Shown in pieces: positions 26,301 to 31,034 of a stretch of 31,034 nucleotides of DNA. Below the pieces are notes generated by a model. That model worked only from the letters and a program-made list of their open reading frames with translations. It had not been told where the DNA came from and did not search any database. Origin of the DNA: a virus; the IMG/VR virus record IMGVR_UViG_3300010885_027722, positions 1 through 31,034 of that record; one strand, written 5' to 3'. The stretch's first letter is position 1. Every line of letters begins with the position of its first letter. The translations under genes were made by a program, and so were the position numbers.

Positions 26301-26938
26301 TTAGGAGCATAAGGCAACCGACCATTCACACCCGGATCTGATTGTATCCAAAAGTTGTTGCCAGTTTGATTTACGTCAAATGTGTAATTTCCACCACGCA
26401 CCAAAGTAATCACAGGATTGTTGCCGGTCACACCACTGAATTCGTATGCATTGGTAGTTCGAGTAACTGTGAAATTGTCAGTCAATGGTATTGCTGTGGC
26501 ATAAACATCCACAGTGTCAGGACCAGCAGGCAACCAATAGTACTGACTGTAGTTTACAAATTTGTCAAAACTAACAAACGGATCCCAGGTGTAATATTCG
26601 CTAGTATAAAGCCTATCACTGTTGTTGGTGAGCGAACCTTGCACCGCCAGTGCATCAGTAATACCTGGATAGGTCACAGCATCTTTTATTTGATTGGTAT
26701 TATCTGGATTGAGACTGATGACACCTGGTTCCAATTGATAGTCGGCTCTAACAGCATCTGGTTCCAGCACATAATAGTCGTTGGGGTTGACTCCTGGGCC
26801 AACTCTACGGCCCACAAATCCTTGTGTTTTCTTAAATGCAGGTTCTTGAACCAGTTGGTCGAGAGTGGCATTTAAAAATTGTTTGTTAGGAACAGTCTGA
26901 AATATATCAGGTAAAAAATCAACAGTGCGTATGGCCAT
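14339..26938 (-). CDS. Giant virion structural protein with FG-GAP-like propeller and fibre-like modules
   Basis: A 4,199-residue protein directly after gp6, where T4 has gp7. I see no clear gp7 similarity beyond position. The N-terminus (MAIRTVDFLPDIFQTVPNKQ) and the stretch VIRGHDGSITVAFGDFRDQL near residue 1160 recall very large structural proteins of T4-like cyanophages. Seven (F/Y)G.(S/A)V...(V/I)GAP-type repeats occur, with their glycines at 2218, 2272, 2336, 2528, 2653, 2851 and 2937. They fit an integrin-like beta-propeller. Beta-rich fibre modules occur near 826-905, 1058-1130, 2360-2500, 2549-2620, 3916-3977 and 4099-4170, some of them between blades. Around 3640-3710 are GSGYT glycine repeats. 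No signal peptide. GGAG lies seven bases before the ATG. It is probably a baseplate or tail-fibre component. Confidence 0.8.
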   Translation of the reverse strand: MAIRTVDFLPDIFQTVPNKQFLNATLDQLVQEPAFKKTQGFVGRRVGPGVNPNDYYVLEPDAVRADYQLEPGVISLNPDNTNQIKDAVTYPGITDALAVQGSLTNNSDRLYTSEYYTWDPFVSFDKFVNYSQYYWLPAGPDTVDVYATAIPLTDNFTVTRTTNAYEFSGVTGNNPVITLVRGGNYTFDVNQTGNNFWIQSDPGVNGRLPYAPNISSRNVLGVTNNGEDLGTVSFYVPFKNAQQFYYDLTSIGDVDLLTDLQFDQINNVYLSEFLNTYGGIDGITDLNNRTVVFTNRITDTEDGGWLITSQFDPLDPVASNNGRPGSFDSLPYDYTIPIVDPNTRYSVWLITYQYDTAGNPILNLTVQRSCPKLNKFTILFGTQWASTQWYRDAEGYFEEIPLLTAVKDVLWYQDGTNPDIFGQIRLVDQADSSTINVVTDILGKQNYTSPNGVLFTNNLKVQFLAPVVPTSYANQNYYVAGVGTAIQLLPVTNYVTPETYTKSATVPFDSTPYDVGNFDASLNQPLVPDYLTISLDSPDLNAWSRSNRWFHIDVINASAEYNNTVPVIDNAFRAKRPILEFRGGTRLYQMGTQGKQPVDIIDFNTTDALSTINGTVGYGTDGYTFIAGTRVIFAQDTDPNVRDKIYTVEFVTLSDDGSSFSEPVINLVPASDTEVFVDQTVVCLSGNTLQGISFYYDGVQWIRSQQKTSVNQAPLFDIYDSDGYGLDNPVVYPSSTFAGSKLFSYALGPGLDDTILGFPLKYLSINNIGDIVFDNNLYSDTFLYVKDNVSYTKNISIGFVRQYADRTVFKREIGWQTAAVKSKIYQQFSFVYAANTPLLLDVAARPVDTIPSIKIYIDSTFQDPGTYTYVTTDNTTSITFPSTTVIVPGQIIEVLVLSDQVSAVAFYQVPINLENNPLNGNANDLTLGTIRTHYDTIGQNLVGLTGKINGANNTRDLGNIVPFGLSILQQSSPMTLAGYFLRSPDYNIFASLEFNSREYEKYKAQLLNAAVTGDYVNMTVPEILTAVITDLIAGRTSANPFYWSDMLPGGNVYTESTTVIGPITTNRFDTTQVYNYTSANYLGLLVYVNDRLLTRGLEYVVSTDAPTLTITIPLAVGDTVVIQEYAETYGTFVPNTPTKLGLYPAFIPEIYLDTTYVEPRQVIRGHDGSITVAFGDFRDQLLLEFETRIYSNLKLDGNPVPLVATEVVPGQFRTTDYTLSEITAIESQDFLTWVGWNKLDYKSQDYIPPTSANPKAGFTWNYSTASNKLTDNRPLAVGAWRGIYNYFYDTTSPNTRPWEMLGFTVMPVWWEAEYGPAPYTSGNLVLWDDLAAGLVRDPVAPYVLPQYARPGLTQVIPSGSEGALLPPIETVVGNFNSTNFKKSWTVGDDAPVENAWRTSSAYPFAIMRMLALTRPAEFFSLFADRDLYRYDAELGQYLYNGRYRLDANGIEIYGNGVSKASYIDWIVDYNRVSGINSTDALTADLKNLDVRLCYRMAGFTGKNLLEIYTEKSSPNSLNSSLLLPDESYNLLFYKNVPFDQLTYSSIIVQSTGSGWAVYGYSTTQPYFDILVSRVNGVLNTISAGGFDVRVPVTYSNEVVQVPYGYVFTNRTLVADFLLSYGALLQQQGLVFSQMENGYVLDWNQMVSEFLYWSGQGWAEGSIINLNPGATQVIVERPNAIVDSIALQTTENMVLNADRTPFATRNLVVERLDNTFVLRSLNADTINYFHLKFTSYENMIVLDNESIFADLIYYPATGARQNRIRLIGSTTQEWNGQLNAPGFILNQNNIKEWQPLRKYARGEIVLYKNFYYSAVDIVQPKAKFDFNEWTRSDYTKIQQGLLPNLPNKSNQLANSYNVYQANLEVNQDLFAYNLIGFKPREYMVALNLDSTSQVNLYRQFLGDKGTIRAAEIFTFADLGRGVNEYQIYENWAVQRGVYGANANRSFYEMRLNEALLTSNPSLIQVVIPGESSLAEQTVLLSDLWNQSYKITSPDILTTTLVKKTDTVLPSAGYVNIDDVDITVFNINNTASLAADLNNVNVGSIVWVAKINNYDWGIYRTAQVSGKIIQVNSNLNGTAVVTFNQAHGLVADNILLIKYFGSGVDGVYKVLNVPNIFQVTIAFSFLQTDQIVATGTGTPFTLQTQRIAQGSDIITLPYVNNLITGSRAWIDDNGQGLWEVVQKQDVFHTSGQIEVTTPVANSQFGTSVAQARDNAFAFVGAPGYGDTESGALYTYVRTSGNPFAQNSIIQCNNPGAYGFGSVVSIGNQTWGAVGAPTSIGSDSSANSGYAATIYRFPNSPSFLLSTLLTVPNPSYIDSGSEFGTSVVVSPDEQWMYIGAPGINQVFAYGLVEIEAQLVTYATDGNQNTFQYNNNVIINSGEYQQLFVTLNNQLLTYTTDYTVTATSVVLNSTPVKDLVLRIGRRVSKDFTGNGVTQTFSLNEYLYSAINIYSFKVEVNGIIQRPNIDYTFNNSTRNITFDSGHIPTGTITVSTQSYYTYVDTLAPAGLGAGARFGQAISSSTDGRQIIIGCSNNTYNGVSDAGSVYVYDRSVQRFIVTDNTQTVYQVDATFVSPTSVVLNNEFLTNTAGNTSGGYTVTGANEITLTTPAAVGDILEISINTFSLIQTIGSDAPFQSANFGQAVDLCHYNCSLYVGAPQNSSVLPEAGSVERQVNQSRVYGVTTSTVNARLNPGNTIRINNMEVALSTPTAWNSALTYAIGTIVEYNQGLWIAVKAVPIGTALNNTTYWQPSSWAAVLAQDINNSTVPNVIARAGSVPGTSTFGLLTVSVKNTDAAVAGNKLTVLPGLVGNIFDSMGFETYVYTQTIVSPYPVAYAGFGSDVNIDNSSLVLTVGAPRGNLYRPTTFDGGNTYFDSKTTIFSGPLIQSGAVYTYDYFASSENSVTDPGKFAFGLQVYDQTVTELDQYGTSVDYTNGILLAGSPGDDLGDSTLIVQNYGAVSIFNNPDLSPSWKVTNVQQPVVDIDLINSVFTYDRVTSAKTAFFDFIDPLQGKILGAARQNIDFIGAVDPAAYNVGAKNNNGRIWAATHEGQIWWDTNSVRFIDPNQDDIVYASRRWSQLFPGSTVDVYQWVESSVPPANYTGPGTPRNTVNYSVTTGLTTSGVFGTTYYFWVKNITTINTTIGKTLSPSGIARYIAEPRSSGIPYVAFVSPSATAIYNGLDQLSAYDTVINIEFDRQYTDDNVHVQYDLLPQDRADGFLPANLYEKLQDSFCGVNAQGALVPDPTLSPAQQYGVQFRPRQSMFANRFLALQNYLVYVNAVLLQFPISEIRSFNLLNSSEAEPKAGTGAWDKRVANIEELSYQNLAQVPVGYKYLVVSNSTQNGLWTIYTVTATKTFETLFLSRVQNYDTRNYWEYVTWYLPGYNSSVKIIAEVANVAALDTLSLAAAPVGSSVKVTANSQGKFEIYLRTDTGWDRVGLQDGTIQFLAELWDYALGRFGFDVEVFDAQHFDQEPVVETRKIIQAINKELLIGDLLIERNRALILMFNFVLSEFEAPEWLTKTSLIDVDHKIRQLLPYQTYQQDNQDFVLNYIREVKPYHVQIREFNLIYNGFDEYQGSLADFDLPAFYNTQQVPNQYMSPILTPYTLSTATGTGHPSTYSDVAPDSTLWQTQPYSFWFNNYTLSIQDVIITDGGSGYTIAPQLTVTGDCVTPATMTATINGAGYINSVVITNPGSGYTSTAIITLSGGNGTGGQIVAVMGNNLVRSINTTIKYDRYQYVSTILTWEPNVTYYGGAMVRYDDRVWSANATVSSATFDPDNWTLVPASSLSGVDRTMGFYVPGPNEPGLDLPLLIDGVDYPGVQVSAPTFSQNTGFDVGNFDINPFDNISYGSEGRPTYDPAILDAIYESSFLDPYLGTRATDINVDGGEFVGPYESHAPEELVPCSIFDTMDLRVYTRQFTTYTGNGSSTGPYTVPSGSTSVEVAVNNIVVAPGTYTFVGSSVSFNTAPANGAVIVILETEPNPGIELRIFQDMRGVQATYRMTPTTTTALTQTLYANDDVVHVANAGALAVPDLANNVWGVITVNGERIMYRNIDLGANTVSSLLRGTAGTAVDLHSVGAIVYNLNRDNLAPIAYQNHYVGTSTVADGTTTIFTADIDLSLEDSTFDVEAVLVYVGGIRQTGGYSVIGDSPVKVQFTSAPTAGYQVTIQVLQALSWYGTGSTTTYDGVGLQYTDTVAAQFFRG

Positions 26939-29900
26939 TAAATTACTCCACTGCCAGGTGCAGTTCTAATGTTGGTACTGGTCAATGCAGTAATCACTTC
27001 CACGCTACTGACCCCAGCGCCGTTGACAAATATTTCGCTAGGAGCACTGCGTATTTCATATAAATCACCAAAACTCTTTAATGGATCCAATGGTACCAAA
27101 ACCACTGAACTTACTACGCCCCCCATGTTAGAGTGAATGTAGGCTGCCAGTTCCGAGAAATAAAACGTTTGGCCAAAGTCCCATTTGTCAATGCTAAAAT
27201 ATGTGTTTAAGTTTGCTACCACTAGATTTTTTATTTCACTTTCACTGGCTGTGCTGTCAGCGGCACGAATAACTTTGATAGTGGCCTGCAACTCTTTGGC
27301 TGCCTTGAGGCCAAACAATGGTTTGAACGTTACACTGTTCACAATCACGTTGTCGCTGATCATTTTGTAGTCATTGAGTCCTTGATAGGCTGTGCTGAGT
27401 TCATCTATGGTAGGAACTGTAGGTTTGGCCACTGTGCCAGTTGTGTCTCTGATCCAATTTTGATAGGCAGTGTAGTAGGCCTGGCTGACCACATATAGAT
27501 CAATGATGTTGGTTGTACCTGGATCAATTCTACTGGTCAACGCGGCATTGTGTCTGTATTGATAGTACAAACTTTGGCGACCGACTCTGGCCAGCCATTG
27601 ATCTGAAACTTCCACTAGACTGCGCACACCTGTTCCGCTGATCACTAGCACATAAAATGCACCCAGTTGACCGGCCAAGGGCCCAATGGCAATAGTTTGA
27701 TTGTAGGCATAGAACACTTGTCCAGGAACAAACTGTGACAATACCACTTCAATTGCATCTTTGGTGGCATATTCAGCATCGACCCGACCTGGTTCCACTA
27801 ATAGATAGCGTTGTAGATTATCAAAGTCCACGGTCTTTTCAAAGAACACCAATTTGGTAGTAGGGTTTACAGCAGGCGCTACAATTTCATCAAAGAAGTC
27901 TGGATCATCGGGTACGCCATCTGAATCAGAGTCTTGATAACTCACAAACACTTGATAGTCATCAACGTAGCCATCACTCTCAACTGGTTGGCCAACAATG
28001 GCCAATTTGATGTCACCAGGTAAAGGAATATGCACATCGGGCCTCGAATTGGTTTTTAATACATTGACAAAATCAGCAATCACAGTGCCTGTTCGACTGT
28101 CATAGATGCGTTGATCAGTTTCAAAAAAGAATCTTGTTTGTAGCACTGAACCAAACAGATAAAATAACCCACGACTGGTCACTGTGTACTTGCTGCCGTC
28201 AGTTACAAACTGTATCAACCAAGAAGCATCTAGATTGGTGCCCGAGGTATTGCCGGCATACTGTTGGCTCCAGGTTGCATTCACTGCCAAGTTGGTGCTG
28301 GTAATTACATACCAAGTGTAAGGGGTGCCTGTGATTGTGCCTGTACTGTCATAACCCAGGCCAAAATTACGATATAACACAATCTGGTTGGTAATATCAG
28401 TGACTGTGGTATTGGGCAAGTCTGTTATCAACAAAGGAATAACTGCCACAGGAATGGCACCAGTGGGCACAAAATTGTTTAGTATCACAGGACCTGTGCC
28501 GTCATCAAAGTTGCCCTGACCTTGATTGGTACCATCTAGCACTATAGCATTGGGACTGGCCCAAATAACCAATTTGTCATTGTCTTGACTGGGAGTTCCT
28601 AGTTTGAGTCGATTGTTGCTGTCAAAATAGTAACCAGCAGGAGGAACAAACTGTACCAGTGACCCAATCTGTATGAATTTGCTGATGGTACTACTATAAG
28701 TTCCAATGGCGGCAGGAAATCCCAATGAGTTTACAAAATAACCAGTGGTCTCATTGGCCAGTGTGGTGCTTTGATTCCAGGTAAAATTTAATACTTCAAG
28801 ATTGGGTCTTGGAAAATTTGCATAATAGAATTGATCTAGTCCTGTAGAAACCAGCAGGGGTTGAATGTTGTTGGTAATCACTGTGGCTATGTCATTTCGA
28901 GTAAGCCAAGAAAAGTTAAATGTAGGCAGTTGATTTTCTTCCCACAAGGCTCCATCACTACCAAAGGTATTGGTTGAAGAATACTTGCCTGTGTTGTCCA
29001 CTAGGTCAAGATATCTTGATGTTCCAATTGACGCACGATTCAGTGCATTACTTTTGATAATTGAATTGTACAGAGTAAATGGAAAGTTAGTGTAATCTTC
29101 GCCATTGACCATGCGGTTCTGTGTGTAGTATCTAGCAGGCGCACGTTGTTTAATCTCATCAAGTGTTTCGCGAGGTTGTGCATTGCTTACAGGTTGTGTG
29201 ATACCGCAAGTGAATGTGATTGTTTCCAGTTGTCCAGTGCGGCTCACATAACTGATAGGTATGACCACGCTTTGCATTTCTTCTGGATTGATAATGTATG
29301 CTAACCCATTTGACGCACGAACATAAGCACGGAACAAGCCCACTGGAATAGTACTAAACACACCATCACCAAATGTAAGTGTGATTTGATCATTGGTTCT
29401 GCTGACTACTGAAAACAACTTTCTTTGGTCTGGGGCCAGTTGTTCTGTGGCTGCCGCATATACACTTTGCACATATTGCCATTCATACTGTACATTGCCC
29501 ACATTATCTAATTGGAACAACCAACGGTCTTCGTTGTTGACACCTTCAATGTTGATGTTTACTGTGCGATTGGCAATACGTTCGCCAAGATTGAAGTCTT
29601 GATTTTGTAGTACGCCTTGTTTGAAGTAAAAGAAGTAACCTGTGTTGGCACTAGCAAAGCCCAGTTGGTCATTACGGAACAACAGATTGAAAATACCATT
29701 GGGCAGTGGACTAGGTTCGTACACATAGTCTCGGCCCACAGAAGTTGAACTTACTGCTTCAAATGGCATGGCAATACCATTCACCGTGGCTGAATATGGA
29801 ACTATTGGCAAAAATCCTGGTACCAAATTGATACTATACTCCGATGTATCCACTCCCACAATAGTTTGTTTGTTGCCCGGCCTGCCAACTCGTTGTGTAT

Positions 29901-30396
29901 TGACCAAGGCAGCATTAAGGATGGCTGTAAACTGTTCTACCCAGTTGAAGTTGGTAGGATCATTCCAGTTTATAGTAACATTGGCAAGACTTACACCATT
30001 AAAATCTGTGACATTTTCTGTGGTCTGTATACTGAACACCTTGAGATAGCCTTGTGCGGCTGTGTTACGTTTGGGAGTATAACTGACCAATTCGGCCAGT
30101 TTGACCACACTGTCTCTGCGCTCGGCGGTGCCTAGATAGTTTTCTCTAGTGTTTAGATCATTGCGGAAACTCATGGCTTGACCCATGAATGCAATGACGT
30201 CTAGCATGGCAATGAATTCTGAACTTTCAATGTAGTCATTGAAACTTTCAGGGTAGTATTGACGTATGTAGTCTACAAAACTCTTGCGTAAGGTTTCAAA
30301 GTCATAACTTTGGAAGTCTGCTTCGCGATAGGTTTGGTAGATTCTTTTCCAATCCTCTACACCAAATACAACTGTTTGTCTAGTAGTTCGTGCCAT
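26938..30396 (-). CDS. Baseplate wedge protein, gp6-like
   Basis: A 1,152-residue baseplate wedge protein, nearly twice T4 gp6 (660 residues). The N-terminus has DFQSYDFETLRKSFVDYI (28-45), then SSEFIAMLDVIAFMGQAMSF and LNTRENYLGTAERRDSVVKL, the usual start of gp6-type proteins in T4-like phages. Mid-protein RYYTQNRMVNGEDY and the C-terminal FSIDKWDFGQTFYFSELAAY with GVVSSVVLVP resemble baseplate-J/gp6 folds. Residues 822-833 read DSDSDGVPDDPD, a perfect thrombospondin type-3-like calcium motif (DxDxDGxxDxxD). In the T4 baseplate, gp6 dimers connect the wedges. It lies just downstream of gp25 and shares a TAATG junction with the giant gene. Confidence 0.88.
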   Translation of the reverse strand: MARTTRQTVVFGVEDWKRIYQTYREADFQSYDFETLRKSFVDYIRQYYPESFNDYIESSEFIAMLDVIAFMGQAMSFRNDLNTRENYLGTAERRDSVVKLAELVSYTPKRNTAAQGYLKVFSIQTTENVTDFNGVSLANVTINWNDPTNFNWVEQFTAILNAALVNTQRVGRPGNKQTIVGVDTSEYSINLVPGFLPIVPYSATVNGIAMPFEAVSSTSVGRDYVYEPSPLPNGIFNLLFRNDQLGFASANTGYFFYFKQGVLQNQDFNLGERIANRTVNINIEGVNNEDRWLFQLDNVGNVQYEWQYVQSVYAAATEQLAPDQRKLFSVVSRTNDQITLTFGDGVFSTIPVGLFRAYVRASNGLAYIINPEEMQSVVIPISYVSRTGQLETITFTCGITQPVSNAQPRETLDEIKQRAPARYYTQNRMVNGEDYTNFPFTLYNSIIKSNALNRASIGTSRYLDLVDNTGKYSSTNTFGSDGALWEENQLPTFNFSWLTRNDIATVITNNIQPLLVSTGLDQFYYANFPRPNLEVLNFTWNQSTTLANETTGYFVNSLGFPAAIGTYSSTISKFIQIGSLVQFVPPAGYYFDSNNRLKLGTPSQDNDKLVIWASPNAIVLDGTNQGQGNFDDGTGPVILNNFVPTGAIPVAVIPLLITDLPNTTVTDITNQIVLYRNFGLGYDSTGTITGTPYTWYVITSTNLAVNATWSQQYAGNTSGTNLDASWLIQFVTDGSKYTVTSRGLFYLFGSVLQTRFFFETDQRIYDSRTGTVIADFVNVLKTNSRPDVHIPLPGDIKLAIVGQPVESDGYVDDYQVFVSYQDSDSDGVPDDPDFFDEIVAPAVNPTTKLVFFEKTVDFDNLQRYLLVEPGRVDAEYATKDAIEVVLSQFVPGQVFYAYNQTIAIGPLAGQLGAFYVLVISGTGVRSLVEVSDQWLARVGRQSLYYQYRHNAALTSRIDPGTTNIIDLYVVSQAYYTAYQNWIRDTTGTVAKPTVPTIDELSTAYQGLNDYKMISDNVIVNSVTFKPLFGLKAAKELQATIKVIRAADSTASESEIKNLVVANLNTYFSIDKWDFGQTFYFSELAAYIHSNMGGVVSSVVLVPLDPLKSFGDLYEIRSAPSEIFVNGAGVSSVEVITALTSTNIRTAPGSGVI
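26946..26949 (-). promoter_or_regulatory. Shine-Dalgarno of the giant structural gene
   Basis: GGAG on the minus strand, within the last codons of gp6 and seven bases before the ATG at 26938. Together with the TAATG stop/start it indicates coupled translation. Confidence 0.6.
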
Positions 30397-30412
30397 AATA
30401 GTCCGTTCCTTT

Positions 30413-30420
30413 TATTTATT
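30413..30420 (-). promoter_or_regulatory. Weak late-promoter-like element before gp6
   Basis: AATAAATA on the minus strand, one mismatch to the T4 late consensus, lies in the 43-base gap between gp25 and gp6. AAAGGA follows and is 11 bases from the ATG. AT-rich spacers match easily by chance, so this is a low-confidence candidate. Confidence 0.25.
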
Positions 30421-30439
30421 GCAAAAATAAACGGCGTAG

Positions 30440-30814
30440 TTATACGTAACTGGCACGTCTTGATTCTTGATTGAAAAATATATTGAGTCTCTCAACTGTG
30501 GTACTAGGAACTATTTGAACTTGTAATTCTATCAAGACCCCGTTCAGTTGAGGATAATAGTTTGCATCACTGATATAGATTCTTGGATCACCGCCGGCAA
30601 TTTTTTGTATTTCAGCCAGGATAGCACGTTCTGTGGTAGTGTCTTGGCTTTCAAAAATATAATCTAACAGGGTAGAACCATATCCTGGACGTCCGGGCAA
30701 AGTGCCTTGACGAATATTAAAAGCATTCAACAGGTCGCGTTTGACCAACTCACCATCTGTGAGTGTGAATTTTTTATATTGATTAATAGTGCTATACCCG
30801 ACGAATGTGGCCAT
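30440..30814 (-). CDS. 25: Baseplate wedge protein gp25 (GPW/gp25 family)
   Basis: A 124-residue protein close in length to T4 gp25 (132). It carries the family core RQGTLPGRPGYGSTLLDYIF at 35-54, with the conserved R.G..PG.P.YG pattern. A helix follows (TTTERAILAEIQKIAGG), then the strand pair IELQVQIVPSTTVERLNIFF. The family forms part of the wedge core together with gp6 and gp53 in T4. Immediately upstream lies TATAAATA, five bases before the ATG. The nearest AGGA is about 15 bases away, so no well-placed Shine-Dalgarno is seen. This is among the most secure functional calls in the window. Confidence 0.93.
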   Translation of the reverse strand: MATFVGYSTINQYKKFTLTDGELVKRDLLNAFNIRQGTLPGRPGYGSTLLDYIFESQDTTTERAILAEIQKIAGGDPRIYISDANYYPQLNGVLIELQVQIVPSTTVERLNIFFNQESRRASYV

Positions 30815-30819
30815 ACTAG

Positions 30820-30827
30820 TATTTATA
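30820..30827 (-). promoter_or_regulatory. T4-type late promoter (TATAAATA) upstream of gp25
   Basis: The minus strand reads an exact TATAAATA, the T4 late promoter octamer, in the 21-base gap before gp25. In T4 it acts as a -10 element with the phage sigma gp55 and clamp-linked coactivator gp33. Here the ATG begins five bases later, so a transcript made from it would have almost no leader. Confidence 0.65.
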
Positions 30828-30835
30828 TCCTAAAA

Positions 30836-31034
30836 TTACCAGAAACTAGCAACTAATTCAAAGGCCTCTTCGGCAAGTGGTGCGGCATCGGCTAGAACCG
30901 AGTCTGCTCCCCCCAGTAAATCTGCTGGCAGTTCAAATGCCGAAATATCCAGTTCGTTTAAATCAAGAGGGATATCTAGTGCAGCCGATGAGAATTCAAT
31001 ATTTGACAATATATCTGATGCTCCGGGTATGTTG
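30836..31034 (-). CDS. C-terminus of an unidentified acidic protein (partial, 5' end beyond window)
   Basis: The last 65 residues of a gene entering from the right edge, ending VASFW and a TAA 21 bases before gp25. The tail has 13 Asp/Glu and no Lys, Arg or His, with alternating hydrophobic and acidic residues (LDIPLDLNELDISAFELP), then an Ala-rich segment. I see no family motif in this fragment. Position next to gp25 suggests another baseplate or tail-assembly protein, for example a hub protein, but this is context only. Confidence 0.6.
   Translation of the reverse strand, partial: NIPGASDILSNIEFSSAALDIPLDLNELDISAFELPADLLGGADSVLADAAPLAEEAFELVASFW

Noticed and set aside
26342-26875. A 177-residue plus-strand open frame antisense to the giant gene
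   Set aside because: It is opposite a highly supported coding frame, has no domain signature, and no plus-strand gene is supported anywhere in the window.
30397-30440. Possible hairpin in the gp25-gp6 spacer (TTTATT and AATAAA arms)
   Set aside because: The stem is short and all A/T, it is followed by a ribosome site rather than a T tract, and the next gene should be co-transcribed.
1-31034. tRNA genes, CRISPR arrays, insertion sequences and integrase attachment sites
   Set aside because: Coding density is nearly complete, the gaps are too short for tRNAs, and no regularly spaced repeats, transposase or integrase motifs were seen.

Overview
The window looks like part of a tailed phage with a contractile, T4-like tail (or a contig of one from an environmental sample). 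A GPW/gp25-family baseplate wedge protein and a gp6-like wedge protein sit side by side. An exact T4-type late promoter octamer (TATAAATA) lies just upstream of gp25. All supported genes read on the minus strand, and no tRNA, rRNA, CRISPR array, insertion sequence or attachment site was seen. Related gene content is familiar from marine T4-like viruses such as cyanophages, but the host cannot be read from this window. No gene-free stretch exceeds about 65 bases.

In the direction of transcription (right to left), the first half is a structural operon. It runs from the C-terminus of an unidentified acidic protein (30836-31034), through gp25 (30440-30814) and an enlarged gp6-like wedge protein (26938-30396), to a giant 4,199-residue virion protein (14339-26938). 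The giant protein carries a seven-blade FG-GAP-like propeller signature with tail-fibre-like modules inserted between blades. A 48-residue gene (14173-14319) follows and resembles the first ~30 residues of the next protein (13562-14176). Two tail-fibre or structural genes (12309-13532 and 11301-12296) complete the block. It closes with a strong intrinsic terminator at 11251-11285, which overlaps a sigma70-like promoter for what follows.

The second half (1-11239) is an accessory operon of 13 tightly packed genes, most overlapping by 4 to about 50 bases. In order it encodes a 102-residue unknown, two paralogous GT-A (GT8-like) glycosyltransferases, a 113-residue unknown, a third GT-A-like transferase, an SDR/Rossmann protein, a probable GT-B-like glycosyltransferase and an SGNH-hydrolase-like protein. 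It ends with four radical SAM proteins that have an extra cysteine-rich N-terminal (twitch-like) region. A second GT-B-like protein lies between two of the radical SAM genes.

Together these enzymes look like a dedicated modification pathway: nucleotide-sugar or sugar editing, several glycosyl transfers, possible acyl removal or transfer, and several radical SAM steps. It sits directly behind the tail genes. The target could be a virion protein, a host surface polysaccharide or a small molecule; the sequence does not decide. This radical SAM plus glycosyltransferase cassette is the best candidate for an undescribed system in the window.
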